Assembly: GCF_012935715.1 (NCBI RefSeq)
Contig: NZ_CP052860.1
Location: forward strand, 744,001-808,000
Direction: 5' to 3'
Length of the DNA stretch: 64,000 nt
Source: Pseudomonas sp. ADAK13
GTDB taxonomy: Bacteria; Pseudomonadota; Gammaproteobacteria; Pseudomonadales; Pseudomonadaceae
Made by a program: the position numbers and the translations under genes. Each line of letters starts with the position of its first letter. Within the stretch, counting starts at the first letter, position 1. The notes below the pieces were generated by a model that was not told where the DNA came from, ran no database searches, and saw nothing but the letters and a program-made list of their open reading frames with translations. Shown one piece after another: positions 28,051 through 36,610 of the stretch.

Positions 28051-29653
28051 TGGAGCCTCCAAGGGACAGGGAACGGTAGCCGACACGCGGGGTGACGCTC
28101 AGGCCGGGCTGGTTGGTTGTGGGTTGGTCGACCCGCAGGCCAGCCGGGGCATTGTCGAAGCTCACCCGCAAGTCGCCATTAAGCTGCGTGCGGTTGTTGG
28201 CGGCGGATTGTTGCAGCAGCGAACTGGAGCTGGACGCCAGCGGCGAGATCAACTCAGGCCCCTTGCGAAACCAGGATGGATTGCGCGCGCTTTCGGCATT
28301 GCGTGCCTGCTGCTCGGTGGTCAACTCCACCACACTGCCGGTAGCCCGGTTGATCGCTTCACCCAGCCCGCCATCAAACAGCTTGCGAATCGGCGCAGTG
28401 ATCACCGCAAGCTTCTCCGACAACTCGGTGAACCAACTCAGTACCGGTGCCCACAGGGCTTCGAGCTGTTCCATCGGATGCCAGTCGTCGAACAGGCCAC
28501 TCAACACCACAAAGGCATCCTGGGCCTGCAACTTGATATCGCTCCAGATCGAGGCGAATGCACCGGTGACGGCGCCCCAGACGGCAGTAATCTTGTCCAG
28601 GGGTGACCAGTCGAAATAACTGCTGACGACGGTAAAGGCCGCCAGCGCGGTGAGCTTGAAGTCACTCCAGATCGCCGCAAACACCTCGCTGATCACGCCC
28701 CAGTTGGCAATGATTTGCCCCAAGGGTGACCAACTGAACAGGCTCTTCATGAACTCGACCACCGGCACGCTGAGCGCCTTGAGCAAGTCCCAAAGCGCGG
28801 CAAAAAAACCGCTCAACGGCGTCCAGTTGTCGACGACCAACCCGATCGGCGACCAGGAAAACAGCGTCTTGAAAAAGCCGATCACCGGCTGCGCTGCCAC
28901 CTTCAGCGACGTCCACAGCCCCGCAAAAAAACCGCTGATCGGCCCCCACAGCCGCATCAGTTGTTCCAGCGGACGAAACGCAAAGACCGTCTGAAAAAAC
29001 TCGCCCAGGGTTCCCATCGCCGACATCACGCGCTCGCCAAGCCCGACAAAAAACGCCGATATCGGCTTCCAGTTGGCGACGATCAATCCCGCGGCCACCG
29101 CAATGCCGACCGCAACCAGCACAATCGGATTGGCGCTGAGCACCAGTTGCATCAAGCCGAGTGCCTGAGACACGCCGGTGACGGCCGCCTGTATCGCGGT
29201 AAACGCCACCGCGCCGGCAGCCAGGCCCTGCACCAGTTGCGGATTTTCAGTGAGCACTTGGGCCACCGACGCCAGCAACGGCTCCAGCCCGACCACCACC
29301 GCTGTGACCGCCGGCAACAGCGCAGTACCAAAAGCCACCGAGACCTTGTCCAGCGACGCGTTGAAATCCTTCATCCCCTGCGCCGCCGCTTCGGTAACGC
29401 CCTGCCCCACGGCGGCACTCACCCCGCCGACCTCAGCCTTGAACGCCAATGCCGATTTGATACCGCTGACAAACGGCGCCGCCAGCCCGCCGCCTTTCAC
29501 CAAACCAGCGATATCCAGCTTGCCGAGGCCGGTCTGTTCCAGGTTCTGCCGGAAGCGCCCGACGGTGGCTTGCAACGCCGCAAGCTTGGGCGACAGCTGG
29601 TCGATGCCGGTCAGGCGCACGGCGGTACTTTCTACTTTCTGAGCTTCTGCCAT
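28037..29653 (-). CDS. Tail tape measure protein (Mu-type module)
   Basis: 538 residues; length sets tail length. N-terminal coiled-coil (QLSPKLAALQATVGRFRQNL), hydrophobic middle (residues 150-205), then a tandem array of about four to five 41-residue repeats (about residues 226-410) with the pattern FSWSPxG...NW...FFAALW. The ATG at 29653 overlaps the frameshift ORF stop (TGATG). Short compared with true phages, as usual for tailocins. Confidence 0.88.
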   Translation of the reverse strand: MAEAQKVESTAVRLTGIDQLSPKLAALQATVGRFRQNLEQTGLGKLDIAGLVKGGGLAAPFVSGIKSALAFKAEVGGVSAAVGQGVTEAAAQGMKDFNASLDKVSVAFGTALLPAVTAVVVGLEPLLASVAQVLTENPQLVQGLAAGAVAFTAIQAAVTGVSQALGLMQLVLSANPIVLVAVGIAVAAGLIVANWKPISAFFVGLGERVMSAMGTLGEFFQTVFAFRPLEQLMRLWGPISGFFAGLWTSLKVAAQPVIGFFKTLFSWSPIGLVVDNWTPLSGFFAALWDLLKALSVPVVEFMKSLFSWSPLGQIIANWGVISEVFAAIWSDFKLTALAAFTVVSSYFDWSPLDKITAVWGAVTGAFASIWSDIKLQAQDAFVVLSGLFDDWHPMEQLEALWAPVLSWFTELSEKLAVITAPIRKLFDGGLGEAINRATGSVVELTTEQQARNAESARNPSWFRKGPELISPLASSSSSLLQQSAANNRTQLNGDLRVSFDNAPAGLRVDQPTTNQPGLSVTPRVGYRSLSLGGSNELA

Positions 29654-29823
29654 CACTGCACCTGCTGCATCGCATTGATCCGTTGCGCATGCTCCAGGGA
29701 TTCCCGGAGCGTATCCAAAGGCCTGGCCAGCATCTGTTCGGGGTCAACCTTCCAGAACCAGGCCAGGTCATAGGCCACCGCAATCAGCTCGGCGACGGAG
29801 CCTGCGCCGCACTCATGAAAAAA
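29653..29823 (-). CDS. Frameshift extension of Mu-type tail assembly chaperone
   Basis: Reached by -1 slippage from the upstream chaperone gene at TTTTTTC (29817-29823). The added residues begin HECGAGSVAELIAVAYDLAW and end INAMQQVQ, so the fusion would be 142 residues. An isolated ATG for this frame exists at 29901 but has no convincing SD and the residues before the slip site are not protein-like, so I read it as an extension, not a separate gene. Confidence 0.8.
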   Translation of the reverse strand, partial: FFHECGAGSVAELIAVAYDLAWFWKVDPEQMLARPLDTLRESLEHAQRINAMQQVQ

Positions 29824-30080
29824 CCGGCGACGGCCCAGCTCAGCGCGTTGAAGTCCACCAGGTCGAGCTGGTTGACCGACGACGGCGGAATACCCGCGCA
29901 CACCGCGATGTACTTGGCGGCCACGTCGAGGTCCAGACTCACGTCTTCGCCCTTGTCGATCTTGTACGGCAGCGCCTTGATCGCCCGCACTTCCTGCACC
30001 GTCGGGCGGCGCAGGGTGAGTTCGGCCAGCGGCTCGCCGTGGGCCTCGATGGCCACTTGCAGCTTCACCGTATCGCTCAT
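29784..30080 (-). CDS. Tail assembly chaperone (Mu gp41-like)
   Basis: 98 residues encoded between tube and tape measure, the fixed position of tail assembly chaperones that coat the tape measure. LRRPTVQEVRAIKALPY and the ending LSWAVAGFFMSA fit the gp41-type family. Near its end GGT TTT TTC provides a perfect -1 slippery heptamer, giving a longer form. Overlaps the tube gene stop by 4 bases (ATGA). Confidence 0.85.
   Translation of the reverse strand: MSDTVKLQVAIEAHGEPLAELTLRRPTVQEVRAIKALPYKIDKGEDVSLDLDVAAKYIAVCAGIPPSSVNQLDLVDFNALSWAVAGFFMSAAQAPSPS
29817..29823 (-). promoter_or_regulatory. -1 ribosomal frameshift site TTTTTTC
   Basis: In the chaperone frame the codons are GGT TTT TTC, so T-TTT-TTC is a canonical X-XXY-YYZ heptamer. 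Slippage joins ...AGFF to HECGAG... of the overlapping ORF. Confidence 0.82.
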
Positions 30081-30424
30081 TGCCAGGTCCCCTTGATGCC
30101 TTCGAATTTCAGCTCGATCACGGCGTCGTCGCCCTTGGCCACCGGTTCTTCCACCAGGTAGGCACCGGCCAGCACGTAGACTTTGCCGTTGTTGAATTCG
30201 CAGGTAACGGTCATGTCGGTGCCCGCGATCAGCTGCTTGAGCGGAAAGTCCGGCGTGTGCAGTGCGGTGACTTTGAAGGACGGGGTGATGTCGGTTTCCT
30301 TATAGAAACCCGGCACCACAGTTTCCCGTTTGACGGCCATCAACGGTGCTTCGCAGCCGCCGTTGATGGTCAGTTGAGCGCCGTCCACTTTGACGTAGCA
30401 GGTGCCCGCAATCAGTTGACCCAT
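30077..30424 (-). CDS. Tail tube protein (Mu gpM-like)
   Basis: 115 residues. GTCYVKVDGAQLTINGG at the N-terminus and GTDMTVTCEFNNGKVYVLAGA in the middle are typical of Mu-type tubes, which form the rigid inner tube that pierces the target envelope. Lies directly after the sheath gene, the standard order. Confidence 0.88.
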   Translation of the reverse strand: MGQLIAGTCYVKVDGAQLTINGGCEAPLMAVKRETVVPGFYKETDITPSFKVTALHTPDFPLKQLIAGTDMTVTCEFNNGKVYVLAGAYLVEEPVAKGDDAVIELKFEGIKGTWQ

Positions 30425-30436
30425 GATGTTTCTCCC

Positions 30437-30462
30437 AAAAATAAGCCCGCACGCGGCGGGCT
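30437..30462 (-). terminator. Terminator-like hairpin between Mu-type sheath and tube genes
   Basis: Leftward: AGCCCGC CGCGT GCGGGCT followed by TATTTTT. It stands in the 64-base gap between sheath and tube and would lower, or need to be overcome by, transcription of downstream genes. Confidence 0.6.
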
Positions 30463-30488
30463 GGAATCAGTTGCGAAAAGCGCGGGGG

Positions 30489-31985
30489 TTACACCGCCGC
30501 GTCGTACTGCAAACGGAACTGGTTGAGCAGCGCAAACACCCGCAGCCCATTGACGTAATCGGGCGGGAACAGCACGTTGACCCGGCTTGGGTCCTGGCTG
30601 TCACGCTCGACAATCAGGTGCTCGGCGAACAGTTCGGCGTTCTCCACATGGCCTTCCAGTTCCAGCTTGGCGTACTGGGCGATCAGCTCACCGCGAATAG
30701 TGCTCGGGGTCACGATCGGCTGGCCGGCGCCAAAGCGCGTGCCGTCAGCCGCGAGTTTGTGGCGCCCGTACTTACTGGTGATCACGCTTTGCAGGCGGCG
30801 CACGATAAAGGCCGACTGGTGCAGGGTTTCGCTGTCCAGGTAGGAGTTGTCCGCCTGGCCGAAGGCGTTCTTCTGGTAGGTGGTGATCGCCCGCTGAATG
30901 CGCACGTAGCCGCCTTCGTAGTAAGCCGTGGCGATGCCGTAGTTGAGCAGCGATTGGCGCTCGGTCAGGGTGAAGCGCTCACTGGCGTCGGCCGGGTCGA
31001 GGCCAGGCAGGCTGCCGCTTTGGGTCGGACGGCTGGCGTCGGCGGAGATAAACACCGCAGTGCGCGCGGCCAATGCCGCTGCCTGAACCCAGAACGGTTG
31101 CGGCACACCCGGCTCCATGGCCTGGATGGTCACGTGCTGGTCGTTACGCCCTTGCCCGGCGGCCACCAGAGTACCGATGGTGCCGCGCTTGGCCGTGTAG
31201 ACGTGGCCGAACAGTTGCTTGGCCCAGGACCAGCGACCGCTGTTGTCATCCATCACCGATTGCCAGGCGTTGAGGCTGGTGGTGTCGGCCCAGGGCATGC
31301 AGATGAATTCAAACGGCTCGTCGCCCAGTGCCGCCAGCGCTGCGAGTTGGTCCGGTACACCGGCGCCCGCCGCCATTTTGCCGAGGACGGCGGTCAGGCC
31401 GTCGGGAATTTGCTCGCCGTTGCTCTGGCCCAAACGGTTGAGCTGCAGGCTGATGTCGTTACCACTCTCACCGGTCCATTTGGCGGTCAGGGTGACGGTG
31501 CCTTCGGCGGCTACCGCACTGACCGGCAGGTCGGCGCTGGCGTTGATTTTCAGCGCCAGGGCGGTGGCGGCAACGGCCGCCGTGGCGCCATTGATCACGG
31601 TCGCTTGAACCCGGGTGCCGCCGACGTACAGGCTGAGAACACCACCCTGGGTGGCGGCACCGCTCAGCTTGAGATCGGCCTTGGCCGCACTGCCTTCGGT
31701 GCTGTGCAGCGGCAGGCACCAGATCTCGCCCACCGGGTCACTCTTGCGGAACGTCTCGTACATCGACGCCAGCATCGAACCCTGGCCGCCGATACGCTTG
31801 GCCATCGCCGCGCTCGACACCAGCACCAGGCTGCCGATTTCCGGGCTGGTGACGTTGTCGTTGACCTGAGCCACGATCAGCCGGCGCAAGGCCGAAGACG
31901 CGCTATTGGCCGCCGAATTGTCCATCTCGGCGTAGAACAGCGGCACACGAATGTCCGCCGGAATATGACTGAATCCAATCGCCAT
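30489..31985 (-). CDS. Contractile tail sheath (Mu gpL-like)
   Basis: 498 residues. MAIGFSHIPADIRVPLFYAE at the start, then the family's conserved region, with TFRKSDPVGEIWCLPL and AQYAKLELEGHVENAELF near the end. The sheath contracts and drives the tube through the target cell surface. The start overlaps the DUF2635 stop (TAATG). No sequence relation to the P2-type sheath at 37221 that I can see. Confidence 0.92.
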   Translation of the reverse strand: MAIGFSHIPADIRVPLFYAEMDNSAANSASSALRRLIVAQVNDNVTSPEIGSLVLVSSAAMAKRIGGQGSMLASMYETFRKSDPVGEIWCLPLHSTEGSAAKADLKLSGAATQGGVLSLYVGGTRVQATVINGATAAVAATALALKINASADLPVSAVAAEGTVTLTAKWTGESGNDISLQLNRLGQSNGEQIPDGLTAVLGKMAAGAGVPDQLAALAALGDEPFEFICMPWADTTSLNAWQSVMDDNSGRWSWAKQLFGHVYTAKRGTIGTLVAAGQGRNDQHVTIQAMEPGVPQPFWVQAAALAARTAVFISADASRPTQSGSLPGLDPADASERFTLTERQSLLNYGIATAYYEGGYVRIQRAITTYQKNAFGQADNSYLDSETLHQSAFIVRRLQSVITSKYGRHKLAADGTRFGAGQPIVTPSTIRGELIAQYAKLELEGHVENAELFAEHLIVERDSQDPSRVNVLFPPDYVNGLRVFALLNQFRLQYDAAV

Positions 31986-32167
31986 TATTTGGCTCCCTGT
32001 GGTTTTGCCGCCTTGACGGCTTTGGTGGTGATGTCGCCATCGGCCAGACGTCGACGCCACCAGGCGTTGTCCGGGACTTCGCGACCTTCGGCCGGCAACA
32101 GATCGCCCGCCTCCGGGTCAGGTACGGCACGGCCGGAAACCGGCAGTACGGTGATGCGTTTGCTCAT
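31985..32167 (-). CDS. DUF2635 small protein (Mu gp38-like)
   Basis: 60 residues: SKRITVLPVSGRAVPDPEAG, then LLPAEGREVPDNAWWRRRLADGDI. This small family always precedes the Mu-type sheath gene; role unknown. Overlaps both neighbours by 1-4 bases. Confidence 0.85.
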   Translation of the reverse strand: MSKRITVLPVSGRAVPDPEAGDLLPAEGREVPDNAWWRRRLADGDITTKAVKAAKPQGAK

Positions 32168-32748
32168 GGTTTTACCTCGGCAGAAAAGGTCATTTCCAGG
32201 CGCCCGTCGGGGCCTGGGCGTTGCAGATTGGGGTCGGCCGGGTCGATGGCATCGACCCGCACCGTCACCCCGGTGAAGGACGGCAGAGCGTCCAGCTCAA
32301 GCTCGGGCCAGGTTTCGGCTGGCTGCGTGCTGAGGTTGCGTCCCAGTTGGAACTCGGCGAAAAAACGCAGCCGGTAGAGCCCGCGGGTTTTCGTCAACAG
32401 CTGCCAGTCGCCGCCTTCGTACTGGATGGGTTCGTAGAAACGCTCGGGCCTGAAGCCCACCAGGGCACGCCAGACTTCGGCGCGCAGGGCGTGGAGTTGG
32501 TCCATCGCCATGGCTTGTTGGCCGTCTGCCAGATCGAGTACCAGCACCACGCCGAAATGCTCGCGCAGGGTTTGCCGGCTGGTGTTTTGCGAACTGTTCA
32601 AGGTGGCCTCGTCAGTGATCGGCGTGACGACCGCAGCGGGTGCACCTGGCAGGGTTTGCAGGGCATCGAGATCAAGGCCGGCATGGATCTGTTGGTTGAA
32701 GCCTTGGCAGTGATCCCGCAGGTGAGTCAGTAACGGGGTGATCTTCAT
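32164..32748 (-). CDS. Mu gp37-like tail protein (probable tail terminator)
   Basis: 194 residues, first gene of the Mu-type module. ITPLLTHLRDHCQGFNQQIH and FAEFQLGRNLSTQPAETWPE fit the family upstream of gp38 and the sheath. In Mu this position (gene K) gives a tail-completion protein. I start at MKITPLL, with the alternative five codons upstream less likely. A terminator-like hairpin lies 16 bases upstream. Confidence 0.72.
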   Translation of the reverse strand: MKITPLLTHLRDHCQGFNQQIHAGLDLDALQTLPGAPAAVVTPITDEATLNSSQNTSRQTLREHFGVVLVLDLADGQQAMAMDQLHALRAEVWRALVGFRPERFYEPIQYEGGDWQLLTKTRGLYRLRFFAEFQLGRNLSTQPAETWPELELDALPSFTGVTVRVDAIDPADPNLQRPGPDGRLEMTFSAEVKP

Positions 32749-32763
32749 GGGTTCACCGGGCAA

Positions 32764-32788
32764 TAAAAAACCCGCTCGGGGCGGGTTT
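32764..32788 (-). terminator. Intrinsic terminator between the P2-type and Mu-type modules
   Basis: Leftward: AAACCCGC CCCGA GCGGG TTTTTTATT. It sits 18 bases after the last P2-type gene and 16 bases before the first Mu-type start codon, leaving no room for a promoter between hairpin and gene. Confidence 0.8.
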
Positions 32789-32805
32789 GGTTGAGGGGGG
32801 CGCGG

Positions 32806-33816
32806 CTAGACAGACAACCCGCCAGCAACAATCGAACTTCGATACCCCGTCGCCGGATCGCCAACGTGGGTCACCTTGGTAATCGACCAGCGCCCCTGCA
32901 TATACGAAGGCCAGGTTTCATCCAGCAGCAATAACCCTTCGGCGGACAGCAGCGGATTGCCGGGGCAATCGATCAGCAACTGCAAATTTTCACGCCCGAC
33001 GCGGCGCAGCTCGCCTTCGGCCACGGCGCGCGCTTCCACTTCGTTCTGGCAGCGCTGGCGCAGCGTCTTAAACGGGGCATTCCCGACCCGGACCACGCGC
33101 TGTTTGCCCGCCGCCGCATCCCACCAGGTGACGCGGCTACCCTCGTATTTCGCCCGGGATTTCTCATCGAGCCTGGCGGTGATAAAGGACTGATCACCGG
33201 GGCGGTTGTCCTGCGTCACCGAGAGTTTTACGTCAGGCAGCTGTTGACCGGAGAGCGTCTTGACCTGGCCACTTTCGGCCAGCACATACAGCTCATTGAT
33301 CGGCTTGCTGACGGCGCAGTAGCGCTTGGCGAGGCGAGTGATAAAGGCCATGTCGCTTTCGTTGGACTGGTCGATATGGGAAATCACAATCCCTTCCAAA
33401 GACGGCGCAACACGCGGTGAATAGCCGTGACGGCCCACCAGTTGGCGAAACAACGCCCCCAGGGTCGTCGGCCCATAACTGGCAGACCGACGCTGGCGGT
33501 AGCCTGTTTTGTCGACCACGCTGAAGGGCGCCGCCGTGGCGACGATCATCAGGCGCATGGGGAACAGCACCGGGGTTCGCTGGGTGACGACGAACTCGCC
33601 TTTTTCCACCAGCCCCGATTCCTGGTACCCGACTCGCAAGCCGATTTTTCCACTGAGACTCGGCAGGCCTTCAAGGCCCTCGATATTGAGGGTCAGTTCA
33701 AGTCGGTCGGACTCAATGCCCCCGGCGTCGGTGTGGCTCCAGTGCATCAGGCGTTGATTGAGTAGCGCCGCGTTGGCGCCATAAAACTCCACGATCGGGG
33801 TAAATCCCTGGGCCAT
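32806..33816 (-). CDS. Baseplate hub protein D (P2 gpD-like)
   Basis: 336 residues of the phage late control D family, forming the hub that carries the spike. YGANAALLNQRLMHWSHTDA, VGEYQESG-like RVGYQESGLVEKGEFVV, and the conserved SNESDMAFITRLAKRY are visible. Last gene of the P2-type set; nine bases after gpX. Confidence 0.92.
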   Translation of the reverse strand: MAQGFTPIVEFYGANAALLNQRLMHWSHTDAGGIESDRLELTLNIEGLEGLPSLSGKIGLRVGYQESGLVEKGEFVVTQRTPVLFPMRLMIVATAAPFSVVDKTGYRQRRSASYGPTTLGALFRQLVGRHGYSPRVAPSLEGIVISHIDQSNESDMAFITRLAKRYCAVSKPINELYVLAESGQVKTLSGQQLPDVKLSVTQDNRPGDQSFITARLDEKSRAKYEGSRVTWWDAAAGKQRVVRVGNAPFKTLRQRCQNEVEARAVAEGELRRVGRENLQLLIDCPGNPLLSAEGLLLLDETWPSYMQGRWSITKVTHVGDPATGYRSSIVAGGLSV

Positions 33817-33825
33817 GCGGCCTCC

Positions 33826-34038
33826 TTAATCCCAAGCTGAAACGGGACGCACGGCCGTTGGCCGCGACTCCAGTTCCGGCACGCTTACCCACACACCGGC
33901 GGGCAACACCGGGCCGTACTCTGCGAGGCTGGGGTTCTGGCGCCAAAGGGTTTCTTCAGCTGCGTCATCGCATCGTCCAAGCTCGCGATAGAGCAGCAGG
34001 TTGACCGAGTCACCGGCAATACTTCGGGCTCTACGCAT
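33826..34038 (-). CDS. Tail protein X (P2 gpX-like)
   Basis: 70 residues with a LysM-like fold: DSVNLLLYRELGRCDDAAEE followed by QNPSLAEYGPVLPAGVWV, the gpX signature (a baseplate-hub clip). The ATG at 34038 has GGAGG ten bases upstream. Overlaps gpU by eight bases. Confidence 0.88.
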   Translation of the reverse strand: MRRARSIAGDSVNLLLYRELGRCDDAAEETLWRQNPSLAEYGPVLPAGVWVSVPELESRPTAVRPVSAWD

Positions 34039-34414
34039 TGATGAACTCCTCCATCTCAAGGGTCCAGGTCATAACCATGGCGGTGCCGTCATCGATCACG
34101 TTGCCCTGGGTTTCCACGACGGTATTGATCCGCCACAGGCCCCAGTTGCGCCCGATACCATCGACCAAGGGCAACGGCACCCGCGCATTTTGCAGCGCGC
34201 GCAGTTCGTCGAGGCGCTGCATGCCGACGGCGTACATGGCCGTGCCGCTGAACGTGAGCTTTTCCAGTTTTTGACCGTTTTGTCGCGACTGGGGCTTGCT
34301 GGCCATAATCGTCAGGTCACCCCAGCCACCGTCGCTGTTACGCACCAGCGAGGAATAAGTAAAGCCCCGGGACAGACCAAAGATGAAATCGCCGAGTACC
34401 ATTTGTTGTCGCAT
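34031..34414 (-). CDS. Tail protein U (P2 gpU-like)
   Basis: 127 residues: VLGDFIFGLSRGFTYSSL, KLTFSGTAMY, GRNWGLWRINTVVETQ. gpU completes or caps the tail. The ATG at 34414 overlaps the tape-measure stop (TGATG). Confidence 0.9.
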   Translation of the reverse strand: MRQQMVLGDFIFGLSRGFTYSSLVRNSDGGWGDLTIMASKPQSRQNGQKLEKLTFSGTAMYAVGMQRLDELRALQNARVPLPLVDGIGRNWGLWRINTVVETQGNVIDDGTAMVMTWTLEMEEFINA

Positions 34415-35838
34415 CAATCACCTCCTGGGTCGGCCAGTGCTGCGTTGCGCCGGATACCCAGCGTGTCGGTGACCATCGGCATGCATTGGAATTGCAGGGC
34501 CTGAATCACCTGGTTGACGACTTGTTGAGCGTCGGCGGGGTTGACGCCGGTGATCTGGATACTCGGTGCAATCGTGACCTGGACATTGTCGGTGCGGGCA
34601 CTGTTGAGTTCCTTGCTCACCGCATTCGGCGCTGGCAGACGATCACTTGGCCCGAACAATTTGTCGCCGAGCCAAGTGCCCGCCTCACTGCCCAGCAAAC
34701 CACCGATTGCCCCGCCGACAGCAGTACCGACACCGGGAAAAATCAGAGTCCCGATCGCGGCTCCGGCGGAGGCTCCTGCCCAGGCACCGCCCGCGGTGCT
34801 GAGGCCGGAAGCAACAGCTTTTGCGTCGCCATTGCGTACGCCCTGAACCACATCCATCGCGGTGTCGACGTACTTCAACGGGCCGAGGCGGCGGGTGCCT
34901 GCCGATTCCAGCTTGGCAAACGCTCCCGACAAACTCGCGGCCAGGCCTTTGCCTGCACCGCGCGCCATACGCCGGTTTGCCGGCGGCGCCGCGTAGGAGG
35001 CAAACGAATTGCCAGGCAGACTGGTCGACGCCTGAGCCGCCTGTTTGGCCGAGAACGGAGCAAGCGGCTGGCCCATTGCATTGAGCTGGGGCGTGGCATT
35101 TGCCAAGGGAGGAAGGCGTTGTGGCTTGATATCCGCCAACTTGCCATCGACGGCTGCCGTCGGTCCACGTGGGACCGTTTGTCCTGGTTTGGGAAGCTTG
35201 ACGCGTCGCTTCTTCATATTCCCCAGGGTGCGAGCTTTGTCTTTCTTCCGGACCGTCTCTCCAACGCTTTCGGGTAGCTGTGCAGCCGCCGTTTCAAGTA
35301 GGCCGGCGGCGCCAGGGCAACATTGCTTGTCGCCGCCCTTGTCCTTGTCTTTATCGAGCCCCCCGTCCTTGAACAGTTTCCCGACTCCCGGAATCTTGCC
35401 AAGCGTCACATCGACCACATTGCCGGCCACTCGGGTCTTGACCGTATCCCACAGGCTCGAACCCAAATCCTTCCCGAGTTCTGCCCCTGCCTTGAGGCCC
35501 TTGTCCACCCAGGAATCAGAGGCCGTTGCCGGGTCCTTCTGCTCGCTCTTCGGCGCGCCAACGGCGGCATCAGCCGTCTTGCTCGCCAGCGAATCCCCGT
35601 TAATGAACAACGTGCTGTTGAGGGTTTCCAGGGTCTCGCGCAGCCGTACCTGCTCCAGGGCCAAGCCGTTGATTTCCAGGCTGGCGCTGGCCAGTGCCAG
35701 GCTAAGGTCCGTCAGCGCGGCGGGCACCGCATCAAGGGAAGAAGACCCGGTCAAATCCTCGGCCGCCGGTGACAGGTCCCCCGAAAGCCCCCGGTCATAC
35801 GTCTGCCCGGCAAACGCCAGCGCATAGTTAATGTGCAT
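34414..35838 (-). CDS. Tail tape measure protein T (P2-type module)
   Basis: 474 residues. N-terminal coiled-coil (LALASASLEINGLALEQVRL, then RETLETLNSTLF), a charged linker (KDKDKGGDK), and a glycine/alanine-rich membrane-like segment (GASAGAAIGTLIFPGVGTAV) of the kind that inserts in the target membrane. Slightly shorter than the Mu-type tape measure (538), which predicts a shorter particle. Confidence 0.85.
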   Translation of the reverse strand: MHINYALAFAGQTYDRGLSGDLSPAAEDLTGSSSLDAVPAALTDLSLALASASLEINGLALEQVRLRETLETLNSTLFINGDSLASKTADAAVGAPKSEQKDPATASDSWVDKGLKAGAELGKDLGSSLWDTVKTRVAGNVVDVTLGKIPGVGKLFKDGGLDKDKDKGGDKQCCPGAAGLLETAAAQLPESVGETVRKKDKARTLGNMKKRRVKLPKPGQTVPRGPTAAVDGKLADIKPQRLPPLANATPQLNAMGQPLAPFSAKQAAQASTSLPGNSFASYAAPPANRRMARGAGKGLAASLSGAFAKLESAGTRRLGPLKYVDTAMDVVQGVRNGDAKAVASGLSTAGGAWAGASAGAAIGTLIFPGVGTAVGGAIGGLLGSEAGTWLGDKLFGPSDRLPAPNAVSKELNSARTDNVQVTIAPSIQITGVNPADAQQVVNQVIQALQFQCMPMVTDTLGIRRNAALADPGGD

Positions 35839-35844
35839 CCCGCT

Positions 35845-36015
35845 CTACTCCTGTTTGACGCCAAGGCGAGTGATCGCGATGTCGTAGCGGCGTAATGCTT
35901 TTCCGACTTCCCAGTCCAGGATTTCCGCTTCGTTTACCGAGTAAACCAGCGGCACGACGTCGAGGATTACTTCGATGTCGCGCTCCGAAAGAAGGCCGCC
36001 GGTTGATTTAAAAAA
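35845..36015 (-). CDS. E' frameshift extension of P2-type tail chaperone
   Basis: Read by -1 slippage at TTTTTTA (36009-36015) from the upstream E gene. Added residues begin KSTGGLLSERDIEVILDVVP and end ITRLGVKQE; the full E+E' product would be 234 residues. P2 uses the same strategy. The frame is open further upstream but that part is not protein-like. Confidence 0.82.
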   Translation of the reverse strand, partial: FFKSTGGLLSERDIEVILDVVPLVYSVNEAEILDWEVGKALRRYDIAITRLGVKQE

Positions 36016-36548
36016 TCGTCGATGCGCTCCTGCAGTTCGGTCCAGTCGGGCACGGTGAGGTCCGCCAGGTCGGGGATCATCAGGCCGGAGCAATGGGCGG
36101 TGATGAACTCGGCGCGCTCTTTGGCCGTGGTGAGTTTTTTCATCACTTTGGTGGCGCGCAGGGCAGGCATTTCCAGAGTTACGGTCGTCAAGGTTCGGCC
36201 GGCGGCGTTGAGCGGCAGCAGCAGTTTTACCTGTTCGGTGATGCTGGAGTCGCCTGGCTCGCGGGCTTCGTCCAGGAAGAACGAGGCCGGGCGGGTCGAC
36301 ATGTCATGCACGTATTGGGCGATGGTCACGTAGTCCGGACGCTTGAGCTGGTCGAGCTCTTTTTCCGACAGGCCGGTGGCGAGTTTCGCCAGTTCGAAAA
36401 ACTGGTCGTCCTCATCGTCACCGGCCCGGGCCAACGCGTCTTTTTGCGCGGCGTAGTACAGCGGTTTGAGTTGGACCTGCTCGATTGTCGCGCCGGTGTC
36501 GGCGGTGATCGGGGACAGCAGGATGTGCAGCGGAGGCATCCAGGCCAT
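35967..36548 (-). CDS. Tail assembly chaperone gpE (P2-type)
   Basis: 193 residues between tube and tape measure. LKPLYYAAQKDALARAGDDE and KVMKKLTTAKERAEFITAHC, then LADLTVPDWTELQERIDDFL near the end; the last motif encodes the slippery codons GAT TTT TTA. Longer than P2 gpE (about 90) but like the equivalent R-pyocin gene in position. AAGGA precedes the ATG. Confidence 0.8.
   Translation of the reverse strand: MAWMPPLHILLSPITADTGATIEQVQLKPLYYAAQKDALARAGDDEDDQFFELAKLATGLSEKELDQLKRPDYVTIAQYVHDMSTRPASFFLDEAREPGDSSITEQVKLLLPLNAAGRTLTTVTLEMPALRATKVMKKLTTAKERAEFITAHCSGLMIPDLADLTVPDWTELQERIDDFLNQPAAFFRSATSK
36009..36015 (-). promoter_or_regulatory. -1 ribosomal frameshift site TTTTTTA
   Basis: In the E frame the codons are GAT TTT TTA, giving the heptamer T-TTT-TTA, a classical -1 slippery site. 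A GC-rich stretch (CAACCGGCGGCC) follows six bases later. Confidence 0.82.
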
Positions 36549-36610
36549 GAGTCAATTCCTTGGTCAAACGTTGTTAAAAAGCACCGCACCTCTCGGGGCG
36601 AACGCGATCA

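Noticed and set aside
30423..32276. 617-codon ORF on the plus strand opposite the Mu-type sheath
   Set aside because: Shadow ORF; no RBS or recognisable domain, and the sheath on the other strand is certain.
35845..36093. Separate gene for the 82-codon ORF overlapping gpE
   Set aside because: The part upstream of the slippery site is Arg/Pro-rich shadow; the downstream part is better read as the E' frameshift extension.
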